Below are positions 34,620 to 46,068 of a stretch of 64,000 bases of DNA, piece by piece. A model generated the notes under the pieces. The model saw only the letters and a program-made list of their open reading frames with translations. It was not told where the DNA came from and ran no database searches. A program made the position numbers and the translations under genes. The stretch is from Talpa occidentalis (taxonomy: Eukaryota > Chordata > Mammalia > Eulipotyphla > Talpidae), in assembly GCF_014898055.3 (NCBI RefSeq), contig NW_023604295.1:94937591-95001590 (forward strand). Reading direction: 5' to 3'. Positions within the stretch are counted from its first letter, which is position 1; every line of letters starts with the position of its first letter.

Positions 34620-36458
34620 CTATGTCAAGGCATTCTTAAACCATTGCCTTGGGGGTTATTTTGCTACAAATATATGCTAAAGTCATCCCATGAAATCCAT
34701 CCTCCAAAAGCCTGATTCAATTTAAACAATATTCACATTTAGTTTCAAGAACTAGTGCATTAAAATATGATTTGGAGTCATGTTTTCCCAATAACCTTCA
34801 TATAGCTCATGAGAAGAAAGTCAGCAGGGGTGGAGTGTGAGGTCATGTGAAAGTTGAAACATATGGTGATGTTCTAGTAAGATCAGTGTTAGGTATATAA
34901 TTTGAGAAAACAAATTGAGTTCCTGAATTGAGACAGGAACTCAACATTCAAGCCACTTAATTATACCTAAGAATACAGCAAGGGGTTCTAAAATTACTGC
35001 AACTATTATTTACTTGGCATAACCACAGCAGGATAGATAGAGGAATGAAATATTGAGCTTAAACACATATTTCCTGGCTTTAAACTACATGTAGGATTTA
35101 GAATTATATAGAGACTTAAATTTCAGTCTTAACTAAAACGTTTTTTAAAAAATGTACACATATATTTATTGGACTAAGCTCCGTTATTTCAGCTGCGTGA
35201 ATAGTAATTTAAGCCAATGCTCTGCTTAATATTATTTACATCTGATTTCCGCTAAAGATGACTATAATTAACAGAAAATGTTAGCATGTCCAAGATTGAG
35301 CACTGTGTGAATGAGCTAAGAGCACTATAGCTGGTTTTGTTTTGTTTTGTTTTATTATAAAAAGAGTATTATTCAGAGACATGTGATTCCTGCGACACTT
35401 AAACTGTCCCAGTTAGGTTTCAGTTGATAAGTTACTGGAAGAATGAGAATATTTTCCTGGTTGTCTTAAGTCCTTCTGGGAAGGAGGGGAATATAAATCC
35501 TAAATATATAAGCAAATAAGTCATGTTTTCCCACTTGGGGCTCAGTCTAGTTTTTCTATATTTGTTTAGTTTTATGCCTGCTTTTAAGGGTCCTTGTTGC
35601 TTGTTTTTGTTTGTTTTTCTTTACTCTTTCACATGGTAATTCAATGTGTTTTTATTGATTGAAAACCTGATGTTTTATAAAAGTGCTTATTTGTACTGCT
35701 TGCAGCTTTAGTGCTGTGCTAAGGCAGATGCCTAGGAAGGGTTTAATGAGTAGAGAAGAAAACGAAAACAATGTGAAAATTAAGTTTTCTTTGGGTATTC
35801 CTTTTTTCTGAAAGATTCTCTTTAGTACTATATTAATGACCAAAAAAATGATTCTTTCCTAAAACACCACTTTAATAATGGAACACAGAGGTACTATATT
35901 AAAACCCCTCTATTAAAAATTGGTATAAATTGAGAAGACATTTAACAGAGGTAAGGATTTGTACCAATGTATTGTTAAAAAGACAGATGGGATTACTTTC
36001 ACATCTTTTGCCTACCTCTGGAGTTCAATTTATAATGTGAAATTATGAACAAATTTGGTTGTTTCATAATTTTGCAGGTACTGACAATAAAAAAAGAGTT
36101 GGTTGCTTTATGCTAGAGACCAGAGAAACCTTTAGAGGGCTCCCAATTCGAAGGGCTTCTCTCTTTTTTCACATTGTTTGGCCTAGAATTAGAAACGTGT
36201 TCCTTGCTATCCCATCTGCTTTGCACAGTGAAGTTTTGTATGAATGGATATTGGTCCTTGATCCTAGGAAAAATGCAATCACTACTTGGACCTTTTAATG
36301 TAGCAGCTTTATCAAAAGTGGTGATGGCACAAAATTTGGGGTACTCTTTAACTGGGGAGAATGAAAGTGTGTTCTTCAGATATATTGTTTGTTATCTCCT
36401 GAGAGTCAATGTGGCAAGTCTCTGGAAAAATCATTATAAACATCTGAAAATAAATGGA

Positions 36459-36725
36459 GGGCCTCCCTGGTGGCGCAGGCAGTTTGAGCGCCACACTGTG
36501 AAGCTGTCCGCAGCCTCTGCAGCTCTGGTTCCATCCCAGCCAGCTGGCGAGAATCCCACATGGCGCAGCAGACCTCTCCTGTCTCTCCCGCTGCTCCCCT
36601 CAGCCGTATATTTCATCAGTCTGCTTGTTCTGCTTCCTGTTCTGTCTCTGGTGAATCCTCTCACCCTCCCGCACATCTGGCCTGTACCCTAGTTCTTGTA
36701 TAAATAAATAAATCTTTAAAAAATA
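36459..36725 (+). mobile_element. tRNA-derived SINE, type B
   Basis: Head GGGCCTCCCTGGTGGCGCAG, which I use as the family signature; tail ATAAATAAATAAATCTTT. Target-site duplications AAAATAAATGGA lie at 36447-36458 and 36726-36737. Confidence 0.93.
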
Positions 36726-37269
36726 AAAATAAATGGAACAGGAACATTCAGAGAGAAGTGGTGAATTGGAATTATAGCTGCCCAAAGAACAAGCACTGCC
36801 TCTAAACACCACCTCTCTTTATCACCTCACCCCAAGACACTCCTGTGCACTACCATGCTTTTCAAAGTGTGGTGGGGGAGGGGAGATCATTTAGTCAGAG
36901 ATGGACTGTTTCATGGACCAGGCCTACAAGAAGGGCCCAGGGAATCCAGTGGGAATTTTCTTGCTGCTTAATACTCTAAGAATTGAATTGATAGTGATCT
37001 TGTTGCTAGATACAGACTTTATAAAAACCTTGGGCTACAATCAACCTTCTCTGAAGAAATCTATGTCATTAATGTGTTAAAACCATTTTTAAAGTACTTA
37101 CCAGACATCAGGTGCTGGGTTGGGTGCAAAGACCATGATTGAAAAACATCTGTGAAGGGGCCTGGAGGAGGTATGGAGGCTCTAATTAGCCAAGGACACG
37201 TCCTCAAAATGAATAACAGAGGTACAGGATCACTGGAATCACGGTGGAAGGCATAAGATGAGGCGTTCT

Positions 37270-37490
37270 TCAGTGACTAGCAGAATGGGCATTCGAGGGT
37301 CCTGCTGACATGGCTTCAAATCCTGTTTGGCCATTTGCTAGGAATATGAGCAGTTTCCAGAACTTTCTGAAGTTGGTATCCTGGTGAGAACTGCCTTGTT
37401 AGGGTGATGTGATGTTTGAAGGAGTTACTAGATGAAAGGGAATTGGCATAGTGCTTGGTGGAAGCAAGCACTCAATAAATAGTGGTGGCG
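37270..37490 (+). repeat. MIR
   Basis: 'gacatggcttcaaatcctgt', CTTTCTGAAGTTGG, the TTAGGGTGATGTGATG core and 'ggaagcaagcactcaataaa' at the 3' end: near full MIR in sense order. Confidence 0.75.
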
Positions 37491-38029
37491 ATGATTTTTT
37501 TAAGCTCTCTTCCAGATCTGCAATAAGGCATAAAGTGTGGTGTTTGTGCAGAACTTGTGTACCAGCCAACTCATTTCAAGCTGGTTGGTAATCCCTTTGG
37601 GGCATGGCTAGTTCCCATTGGAAATACCCATTCCTACTCACTATGTCCTTTCTTCATTTAAAATATGATCTTTCATAAGTCTTCATCTACAGAAGTGCTT
37701 CCAAACCTTCCCTGTTTCTCTGCAAGCTGTGTCCCCTTAACCAGCCACTTCCCTTCCAGCATCAACTGAGAGTGCCCCTTACCTTTGGAAAGGGTACTCA
37801 GAACAGAGAAAATTACAGTTAAAAATTATGAATAATTTTCAGCCTTTAGAGATGGAGACTTTAATTCACCTCTAGGGGCCCTAAATCACCAGAGTAGTCC
37901 CCTCTAGTTATACAAATAAAATAATGAATTTATTCTTAATGGAGTCACACGAGGATAGAGTAGTTAAGAGTGTGGTTTATGGAGTCTGACTGCTTGGCTT
38001 CTTATACCAGCTCCACTTTAGTGGTAACA

Positions 38030-38565
38030 AGTCTCCAAAGATGATGCCCAAGTAAGTATACCTCCTGGTTCTTGCATTTTCTTGTACTCCCCAAACATTA
38101 GATCTAGTCTAGAACTGTGAAACAAACAGAATGGGAAAGAAGTGACAGTGCATCACCTGGGGCTAGGGCGTAAGCATTCTTAAAGCTTTTCCTTTTGTCT
38201 CTGAACACAGAGAAGAGAGCTGCTATGTAAAGACCACCAAGATTTGAGAAACCCCAAGTTAAGCGTTAGAGAGGTTTCATGGAGAGAAAGAGAAGAGGAG
38301 AAGGGAGGAGAGCAGGAGAGGGGAGAGTAGCCTCCGGTGCTTCCTGTCTGACATGTGCGAGAAGGCGTCATCGAGCCTGGTTAAGCTTCAGATGACTTAA
38401 GACCCAACTATCAGCTGATAGAAATTGCATGAAAGAATTCAAGCAAGAACCACACAGCTGAGACCAGTGAAACCACAGAACCACAGGAAATAGGAATACA
38501 TTACTGTTTTACGACACTAAGTTTGTGATGGTTTGTTTGCAGCAATCAATTACAAAAACACTTAT
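38030..38565 (+). repeat. MLT1-like LTR (ERVL-MaLR)
   Basis: 'ctccaaagatgatgcccaag' near the left end, 'gaaccacacagctgagacca' in the middle and 'acgacactaagtttgtgatg' near the right follow MLT1-type LTRs, ancient non-autonomous retroviral repeats. Confidence 0.6.
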
Positions 38566-38710
38566 AAGCTGTATGATCTTGGCTTTGCTACTTAAGCTCT
38601 CTGTCTCAGCTTCCTCTTCTATAAAATGTGGATAATAATACCTCCCACCTCATTGGATCACGCTAGGTTTTAAATTTGTACTGTATGTACAGTATTAAGA
38701 ATAGTACCTG

Positions 38711-39051
38711 GGGCCTCCCCGGTGGCGCAGCAGTTGAGCACTGGGTTGCGAAGCTGCCCGCGGCCTCTGTGGTGCTGGTTCGATCCCCGGCTGTTCCCCG
38801 GCCACTGGAGGAGGGTCCCACATGGCGCACAGACCTCTCCTGCCGCCCGCTGCTCCCCTCAGCAGTGTACTTCGGTCCTTCTCCCTGCTCTGCTCCCAGC
38901 TCTGGCTCTGGTGAATTCTCTCACCCTCCCGTGCTTCTGACTGTACCCAGTGCATGTATAAACAAAAACAAAACAAACAAACAAACAAATAAATAAAAAT
39001 AAAAACATGCCTCTATAAAAAAAAAATTAGTTCAAAATCATTAAAAAAAAA
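38711..39051 (+). mobile_element. tRNA-derived SINE, type A, with 3' trailer
   Basis: Head GGGCCTCCCCGGTGGCGCAG, type A tail CTGTACCCAGTGC, then a (CAAA)n/(TAAA)n tail. About 50 bp of non-SINE A-rich sequence (near 39006-39051) separates the tail from the next target-site copy. Target-site copies AAGAATAGTACCTGG lie at 38697-38711 and 39052-39066. Confidence 0.9.
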
Positions 39052-39066
39052 AAGAATAGTACCTGG

Positions 39067-39311
39067 CGGGCCTCCCCGGTGGCACAGCAGTTGAGCGCTG
39101 GGTTGAGAGGCTGCCCGCAGCCTCTGCAGCGCCGGTTTGATTCCCGGGCTGCTCCCCGGCCACTGAAGGAGGGTCCCACATGGCAGACCCTCCCGCCACC
39201 CGCTGCTCCCCTCAGCAGTGTGCTTTGGTCCTTCTGCCTGCTCTGCTCCCCGCTCTGGCTCTGGTGAATTCTCTCACCCTCCTGCGCTTCTGACTGTACC
39301 CAGTGCTTGTA

Positions 39312-39347
<36 letters not shown>

Positions 39348-39400
39348 AAATAAATAAATAAAATAAAAATAAAAAATAAAAATAAATCTTTAAAAGAAAA
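39067..39400 (+). mobile_element. tRNA-derived SINE, type A, long AAAT tail
   Basis: Head CGGGCCTCCCCGGTGGC, a body with a small deletion relative to the previous copy, and a long AAAT-repeat tail (39313-39390). Target-site copies lie at 39052-39066 and 39401-39415 (same sequence as for the previous SINE). Confidence 0.92.
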
Positions 39401-39440
39401 AAGAATAGTACCTGGCATATGGTAAGTACACAAAAAATTA

Positions 39441-39725
39441 ATGAATGTTCATCATTCATTAAGTGCTTATTATATGTCAGATCCTGTTTTATGTTCTGAG
39501 ACTATAAGAGTGAAGTTTCTTCTACTGAAGGTGTTTACATCTAGAGGGGGAGACAGTAAAGTAGATCACAAAGGGGTAGAGTGGGAATAAGTACCAGGAA
39601 GATCATAAAACAGGTGATGTGATACAGGATGATGGTGATGGTGTGATATTTGAACTAAAACCTGAATGATGCTAAGTATCTACCCAGGATGGTTATCAGA
39701 GAAATTGTGAGAGCACCTGATTCTG
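39441..39725 (-). repeat. L2, antisense
   Basis: 'ttcattaagtgcttattata', TCAGATCCTGTTTTATG, GAGGGGGAGACAGTAAAG and AACAGGTGATGTGATAC are antisense L2 in order. Confidence 0.65.
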
Positions 39726-39912
39726 AATGAAGATGATTTAGTATGTGGCTTTAAGCACCCTCCTTCAGGCTTCGTGTCAAGCACAGGTAGTAAACAAAAT
39801 GTCTTCTGGATGTTTATAAATGGAAATGCCTTGCTCATGGATTAAGGTTGATTCCTGTTGAGAGGGTAGTGGATTTGGTTCGCTTCTTTGCTTTTTTAAT
39901 GCTTGGTTTTTG

Positions 39913-40180
39913 TTGTTGTTGTTAAAAATTTATTTATTCATGCATACAAGAGCTGGTGTGCAGGCCAGAGATGTGGGACTGGTGGGGCGAGAGGATTCAC
40001 CAGAGACAAAGTGGGACACAGAACAGGCAGCTCTACTAAAATACACTGCTGAGAGACAGGAGAGGTCTGCTGCGCCATGTGGGTCACCTCCCTGGCTGGG
40101 AATGGAATTGGTGCTGCAGTGGCTGTGGATAGCTTCAAAGTGCTGCTTCTTAACCCCTTGCGCCACCAGGGAGGTCCCCT
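39913..40180 (-). mobile_element. tRNA-derived SINE, type B
   Basis: Tail at left, head inverted at right (GGGAGGTCC). Perfect 14-bp target-site duplications ATGCTTGGTTTTTG lie at 39899-39912 and 40181-40194. The body has a deletion between the CTGCTGAGAG and ACAGGAGAGG segments. A GTT-repeat stretch separates the left duplication from the tail. Confidence 0.92.
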
Positions 40181-40449
40181 ATGCTTGGTTTTTGACTTTT
40201 GAGAGTTGCTTTGGGGATCTGGAGAGGAAATGAGCTGAAAGGTCTGTCTGAGTAGTATTGCCTTAGGTCCAGGTGACACAGTGTGAAGCAGGTTGAAGGA
40301 AGCTGTTTTCATCATTCCCACTTGCAACTCTGCAAGCTTGGTAGGGACTAGAATCTTAGGAGCATTGGGAAATAGCATCTTTGGAATAGATAAAGGCTTC
40401 CTCTTCATGGGCCCAGTCAAGGGACGCTGAGGACACTTCCATCACCAGG

Positions 40450-40725
40450 AACATTTTCTTTCTTTTTTTTTATTTAAATATTTTATTTTATATAATTCTT
40501 ACATCTTTTTTCATCTTTGCACAATGTATGCATTTTCATTTTGGTTATATTCCCCACACAATTGCACCTCCCGCCTTATTTTGACTCTAGTCCTTACTTT
40601 CCTCGCCCCTTCCCCCGCCCCGCCCCAACCCCGTTGTGTGTCTCTGGTTTATAGTTGCTTGTTGATTTTGATTTTTACTTTGTATTGATTAGTCTTTTTC
40701 TTAATCCACTCACTGGATTAATAAC
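40450..40725 (-). repeat. L1 3' UTR, antisense, same family as 15147-15846
   Basis: The reverse strand has ACCAGAGACACACAACGGG, the G-rich run (C-rich here at 40600-40632) and 'gtgcaattgtgtggggaata', all matching the 3' UTR at 15600-15780. The tail is at the left (TTTTTTTTATTTAAATA). Confidence 0.8.
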
Positions 40726-40748
40726 CCAAGCTACTTGCTTGGGTTATT
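40701..40748. repeat. Two adjoining perfect hairpins at an L1 junction
   Basis: Arms TTAATCCA (40701-40708) and TGGATTAA (40714-40721) enclose a 5-base loop. Directly next, arms AATAACCCAAGC (40720-40731) and GCTTGGGTTATT (40737-40748) enclose another 5-base loop. Both are perfect. Confidence 0.95.
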
Positions 40749-40912
40749 TCTGTCTTTTGGCAATTTTGAATTATGCTGCCATGAGCATTGATGTATATTC
40801 TGTTTGAATCCCTGTTTTCAATTCTTTGGGTGTATGCCTGGGAGTGCAATTGGCTGGATCATATGATAATTATATACTTTGTTTTTTGAGGTGCCTCCTT
40901 AATGTTTTCTAG
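40740..40912 (-). repeat. Old L1 fragment, antisense
   Basis: 'atgctgccatgagcattgat', CCTGTTTTCAATTCTTTGGG and TGGCTGGATCATATGAT are antisense old-L1 ORF2 end. Confidence 0.75.
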
Positions 40913-41237
40913 TAGCAGAGGAGACAGGATGTGGTAGGCACTATCACTCAGGAATTAGACTGTAGACACACCCTTTGAGAGACTCCAAAACAACCCAAAT
41001 TTTGGTGGGAATTTTAGCACAGTCATCAAGCTGAAAAGAACTTGAGTCATTGCTCATTAGTGATTACAACTAAGCATGTATTGTTTGAAGATATACACAT
41101 ATATGTGGTAAGAAAAATTATACCATATACACATCTGTATGTATCATATGTATGTGTGTATATATAACTATTTTTTTAAGCAACAGAATTATCAGGAGCG
41201 AGGAAAAAAAATCAGAAGTAGTCCAATATACTTGTTT

Positions 41238-41300
41238 TTATTATTATAATTATGAGCTTGTAATTTTATTATTATAATTGTGAGCTTGCAATTTTATTTC
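41238..41300. repeat. 28-bp tandem duplication, AT-rich
   Basis: Two diverged copies of a unit containing GAGCTTG (at 41254 and 41282) and TTATTATAAT. Confidence 0.75.
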
Positions 41301-41564
41301 CCCTCAAAATATATATCCCTATAAATCTTAGCTGTACATGTATTGTTTCATTTCTCTCTATAAATCTTAGTTATATGTATCTAAAAATAAGAAAACTATT
41401 TCTTAAAAGCAGAAATAAATCCTGGGCTGATTAAGTCAGAAAGGAATTACCAGACAGTCTTCCTGACTAACTAACTACCTGCCTATCTTGTGGTGCCAAC
41501 TGGGCATCCACTTCCCTGGGTTCCCCTAGTATCCAGGGAGTATCTTTATTGCAGCATAATCACA

Positions 41565-41705
41565 GTCTTTTTACTACTAAGCTATTTCCTCTACTAAACT
41601 GTAAACTCTGCAGACAAGGCCCTTGGTTTGGTACTCACTCTCTTCTTCCATTAGCTACCAGAGTGCTTGATTCAAGCAGCAGTAGTTGAGTGAGTGAATG
41701 AATGA
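41565..41705 (+). repeat. L2 3' end fragment
   Basis: CTCTACTAAACTGTAAACTC through CAGACAAGGCCCTTGG to AGTGAGTGAATGAATGAA follows the L2 3' terminus, diverged. Confidence 0.5.
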
Positions 41706-42005
41706 ATAGGTCAGTTTTTTCATCCACCTTCCATTCACCATCCACCATTCCCCCTGGATTCTTGCATGATGGGTCACCGCGTGGTTGTTGGGCGACCACC
41801 AATCAGCACAACAATGCCAGGAACATGAAAAAAGCAACACGCCCTTTGGATTGTTGGTTTCTGAATATATATTTTCCATTTACAGATGAGCATTCCAGAG
41901 ATGTGATGGGGCAAAACTCTTCCTATGGTTTTCTGTGTTGACATTCCACGAATCAGTTGAAGTATAAATGTAAATTATACTTCTTGTACCCGCAAGAGTA
42001 CTGTG

Positions 42006-42172
42006 CTTTGAAAGCTGTTAATTTTATGTATGAAACCATTTTTGGTTGGAACTTGGAAACATTTAATATGAATTGAGTATATTAATGTGGTCTTTGAAAG
42101 CTGTTAATTTTATGTATGAAACCACTTTGGGTTGGAACTTGGAAACAGTTAATATGAATTGAGTGTATTAGT
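42006..42172. repeat. 86-bp tandem duplication
   Basis: The unit starting CTTTGAAAGCTGTTAATTTT occurs at 42006-42091 and again at 42092-42172, with only a few mismatches near the middle and end. Confidence 0.93.
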
Positions 42173-42684
42173 TGGTTTTATGAAAAGATTATTTTCTTTT
42201 AGAACCGAAAAATGCTTATAAAATTTTAAATAATATAAGGCTGAATAATTCTATTTGTAGAATTGTTTGATGAACTAACATTTATAACATATAATAACTT
42301 CACCCTAAGAATTATATTTGTTTAGGCATTTCATTCCATGTAGGCGACCAATCTTTGGAAAATAAGGGCTTTGAGTAGGACAGAATTCATCACATTTTGT
42401 GAGGATGAATTGACAGTAAAATTGTCATCTCACATCTTGTAAAATTGTCATCCCATTGATGCTGACTGAATTGTGATTTTCACACATAGCCAAGATCTGT
42501 GTGCTTGAGGGATCATCTGTGAGGGAAATGGACATCAAAGCTTTTATCGAAGACCCTTGCATCAGGAAGGAAGCAATTCCCCACTCTGCTTAGTGTTATT
42601 TTGTGAGCTGTGACAAAGCAGAATGTGGAGAACCTATTGTGGATACAGGGAACATTGATGACATGGGAATTGATGAAGTTATTT

Positions 42685-42870
42685 TATTCAGTTTCTGCAA
42701 CTAATATTTACTGAGTGCATCCCCTATGCCAGACCCTGTTTACACACAGTGTAATATCAGTGGACCAAGCAGAGACTCTTGCCTGCAGGTGATTTACATG
42801 CCAGACATGTACTAAAAGTTATAAAGGGGCCTGTGGAGTAAGGGGAAAGGAAGTAGAAGGTGAGGTCAGC
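42685..42870 (-). repeat. L2, antisense
   Basis: AATATTTACTGAGTGCATCC, 'ccagaccctgtttacacaca' and TTGCCTGCAGGTGATTTAC follow antisense L2. Confidence 0.55.
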
Positions 42871-43289
42871 CAGGAAAAGGGGGTAGGTCCCATAAAACTT
42901 TGCAGACTATTTTGAGATAGAAAAACTATCAGTCAGCAACCCCACAGAAAACAGCACACTCAAATTAGAATGATCCAAAGAGGTTTTATTTAGAAAAGGT
43001 TGTTTTAAAGAGGTTGTCTTAAAAGGGTAAGGAAGCCTAGAGTAGAGGCCTTTTAGTAGAACCTTAGAGTCAGCTAGCTCAAGACAACCTCGAGGAGAAA
43101 GAGCCAGGGAAGTAAATATTCTGATCTAACCCTCCTCCCTATTTTCAATTTCCTCTTGGGGCTTTCCATGGCCAGAAGCAACTGGAAGATAGTTGTTGAC
43201 AAATTCATCCAAGGCAGTTTCCCAGGAAGGAGAATAGGGTGGAGATGGGAAGAGAGTGGATCTGGAGGGCAAATGGAAGACATATGACA

Positions 43290-43740
43290 TGGGGAGCCTG
43301 ACTCAGGGTTCTCCAGGGAAATAGAATTAGTAGGAAGTATATATATCTATATATACTCAATTCATATTAACTCAATTCATATACATATACACACATCCCC
43401 ACATATACATATAAATAACTACACACATATTATATAATGTATACATGCAGGTCAAGTCCTTTGTTTCAAGGAATTGTTTAAGCAATTGTGGTGGCTTGTC
43501 AGTTCAAAATTTGCAGGGCAAGTCAGATCAGCAGGCTGGAATCTGTCTCAGGAGCTGATGCTGCAGCCTGAGGCAGAATTCTCTCTTCCCTAGGAAAACC
43601 TCAGTTTTGCTTCTGAGGCCATTCAACTGATTGTATGAGGTCCACCCACATTATTTAGGATAATCTCCTTTCATTACAGGTTGCGGATTGTAGATGTCAA
43701 CACATTTATGAAATATTTTCACTGTTGTGAATGTATTAAT
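43290..43740. repeat. Old mammalian interspersed repeat, family not named
   Basis: 'cagggttctccagggaaata' followed by an AT-rich TATATA run (43337-43440), 'aggaattgtttaagcaattg', TCAGTTCAAAATTTGCAGGG and 'gatgctgcagcctgaggcag' is a layout I know from dispersed eutherian repeats, but I cannot recall the family name with confidence. Confidence 0.5.
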
Positions 43741-43799
43741 ACCTAGATTAATTTTTAATTGAATAATTGAGTAATAAATAATTAAATAAAACTTCAGCC

Positions 43800-44500
43800 T
43801 AATCAGGTTGACATGTAAGGCTAATCATCACAGAGCCACTGCTGGTCAGAGGAGTAACACAATGTGATTTGTGTTTTTGAAAGATCACCCTGATTGCTGT
43901 GTTGAGAATAGAGCATGGGGGGACATCGGTTAGGAAGCTGTTGCTATAATTTATTTTTTTTTTAAGATTTTTTTTTTTATGCATACAAGAGCTGGGGTAT
44001 AGGCCAGAGATTCAGGGGAGTGCGGGGGGCGGGGTGAGAGAATTTACCAGAGACAGAATGGGGAACAGAACAGGCAGACTGAGGGGAGCCGCGGGCGAGA
44101 CAGGAGAGGTCTGCTGTGCCATGTGGGTAGCTCCCTGATCGGGGATTGAACTTGTGCTGCAGAGGCTGCGGATAGCTTCACAGTGATGTGCTTAAACCCT
44201 TGCACCACCAGGAAGGCCCTGTTGCTGTAATTTAAATGAGAGAAGATGAGGGGTTGGCCAATGTGCATACCATGGAGGTAGTAAGGGGTAGTCAGTTTCT
44301 GGATATACTTTAAAATAGAGCCAATAAACTGTTGGCAGACAAAATGTGGTATGGAAAAGAAAAAGCCACCGAGGATTACTTCAAAATTATTGGCCTGAAT
44401 AAACAGAAAGGATGGAGGTGTAATCAATGTGTAGGGAAGAGCAGATGTGGCAAGGGAAGGAGGGATCCTGTTTGGACATGTTAAGCTGAGAGGTACATTA
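43800..44500 (-). repeat. L2, antisense, interrupted by a SINE
   Basis: 'gaaagatcaccctgattgct' at the left and, after the SINE, GAGAGAAGATGAGGGGTTGG and 'tctggatatactttaaaata' at the right match antisense L2 internal sequence. Confidence 0.6.
43954..44218 (-). mobile_element. tRNA-derived SINE, type B
   Basis: Tail at left (poly-T and AAGATT), head inverted at right. Target-site duplications with one mismatch lie at 43938-43953 and 44219-44234. It interrupts an L2. A G-rich insert (GCGGGGGGCGGGG, 44021-44033) is unusual for the family. Confidence 0.92.
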
Positions 44501-45589
44501 GACTGTGCGACAGAATGTAATCCAAATACTCCTTCTCCAGCAGAAAGATCAGGTAACAGTTTGCTTTTTGTCCTTGAATCAGTGCTTCACAAAGTAAGGA
44601 AAATGGCAAACATCAAATGGTAGCAGGTGAGCCCATATCTTTACGGCCTGCGGTTCAGGGAAATAGGTATGGGCCACCGTGTTTAGGTGTGTGGAAGCAA
44701 TAGATAAAGGTGCTGGGCAAGTTTTTGAAATGAAGATGGTATATGGCTTTTTTAAACAACATTTATTAATAATGTCAATAAAGACATTTCTTCTATTTCA
44801 GATGACTTGCTCCAGCATATTACAGCAGTACAATGTATTTCTTGCCTGGCCCAAACCTATTATTCAGAGTCAAAATGTTACTATTTTACATTGAAAATCA
44901 GGTAATTGGAATCTTTTGAGTCTGAACTGGTTCAAAGGTCTTGATTGCTGTGAGTTTGGCATATTCGCAACACTTAATGTTTTTCTTCACTTTCCAGAAA
45001 AATAAATCAGTTACATTACTGGGCATATATTTAAGCCACATCCAAGTACTATAGCAGAACATTAAAAACAATACTAGAGCTAAATGTTATCAGAGACTAC
45101 ATGGGGAATCCCTACTGTCAGAATGGAAACAGCTTTCTAGATCTTGAATGTGATATGTCCATCAACTTAGCATTTTAGAGAATGCTGCCATTTATAGTGA
45201 GAAATTACACCATTATTTGGGTCCTAATTTGACTATCCAAAACTATCTGATAAAGCCAGCACAGACTTGCTGACATTCTCAACATTTCCTATTCTTTGTT
45301 AAGATTTTCTAACTTGTAAAGCTAAGAATAAAAAATAAAACTGACAGCCTTTGGGACTGTTACCAAATATATTGGCATATGTTACAAGCATCCCTCTTGT
45401 TTATGTGAAAACAAAATTAATTTGGAGCTAGCAAATTAAGTTAATTTTAGACTTAAAAAACAGGCCTAAAATGGACAAAGTATATTTCCAATATCTATTA
45501 AGTGGTCCTTGAAGGCCCAAAGTTTGAGAAATACTGGGACAATACTCTTCTGAAGAGCAGAAGTCACAGTTACCTGTGTCCTTTTCTCC

Positions 45590-45650
45590 ACAACGAGCAT
45601 GGAACTCGACACACAGTAGGTCCTTAATAAATATTTGATGAATTTATTGG
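45590..45650 (+). repeat. L2 3' terminus
   Basis: GAGCATGGAACTCGACACAC then AGTAGGTCCTTAATAAAT and ATTTGATGAATTTATTGG. Confidence 0.6.
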
Positions 45651-46068
45651 AAAAAATTGAAAATCCTTTCTAGGAGAAACTAGAGAATTGTCATTGTTCC
45701 CCTGTGTTTCTTGCCCCACATTCAAAGATCTTACGTTCATTTGGGGAGAGATTACAACTATTTCATTTACTGACTTTACAGCCTTTTACTAACCACAAAT
45801 TTTCATCAACACATTTAGCTTTGGTTTTCTCACATGCCTCATATACTCATCTGAGCAGAGACCAAGAACCACATGTCCCAGTCCTCCAACAATTTAACTT
45901 TGGCTCCTTTGAGAAACTGTCAAATTAACCACTGGTATTTCCACTCTTATTTATATACAGAGTTATTTCAAATTAAGGATATAGAATATCACAGGTTCAA
46001 TTGGATGTGGCATATAACAAATTATGGTATTTTTATGAGATTGCCTATATAGAATATAACTAGATTTT

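Larger units (their letters stand above)
38572..39440 (+). repeat. MIR interrupted by two SINE insertions
   Basis: The left part (38572-38711) has 'ctgtatgatcttggctttgc', CTTCCTCTTCTATAAAATG and AGAATAGTACCTGG. The right part (39402-39440) continues GAATAGTACCTGG into CATATGGTAAGTACAC. The two join as one MIR if the SINEs are removed. Confidence 0.75.

Noticed and set aside
36174..36692. 172-codon open frame
   Set aside because: Its second half is a SINE read in one frame, and the first half has no domain or motif.
38711..39400. Possible CRISPR-like array of direct repeats
   Set aside because: The repeats are target-site duplications around SINEs in a eukaryotic genome.
39938..40420. 160-codon open frame on the minus strand
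   Set aside because: It is a SINE read through into flanking intron sequence.
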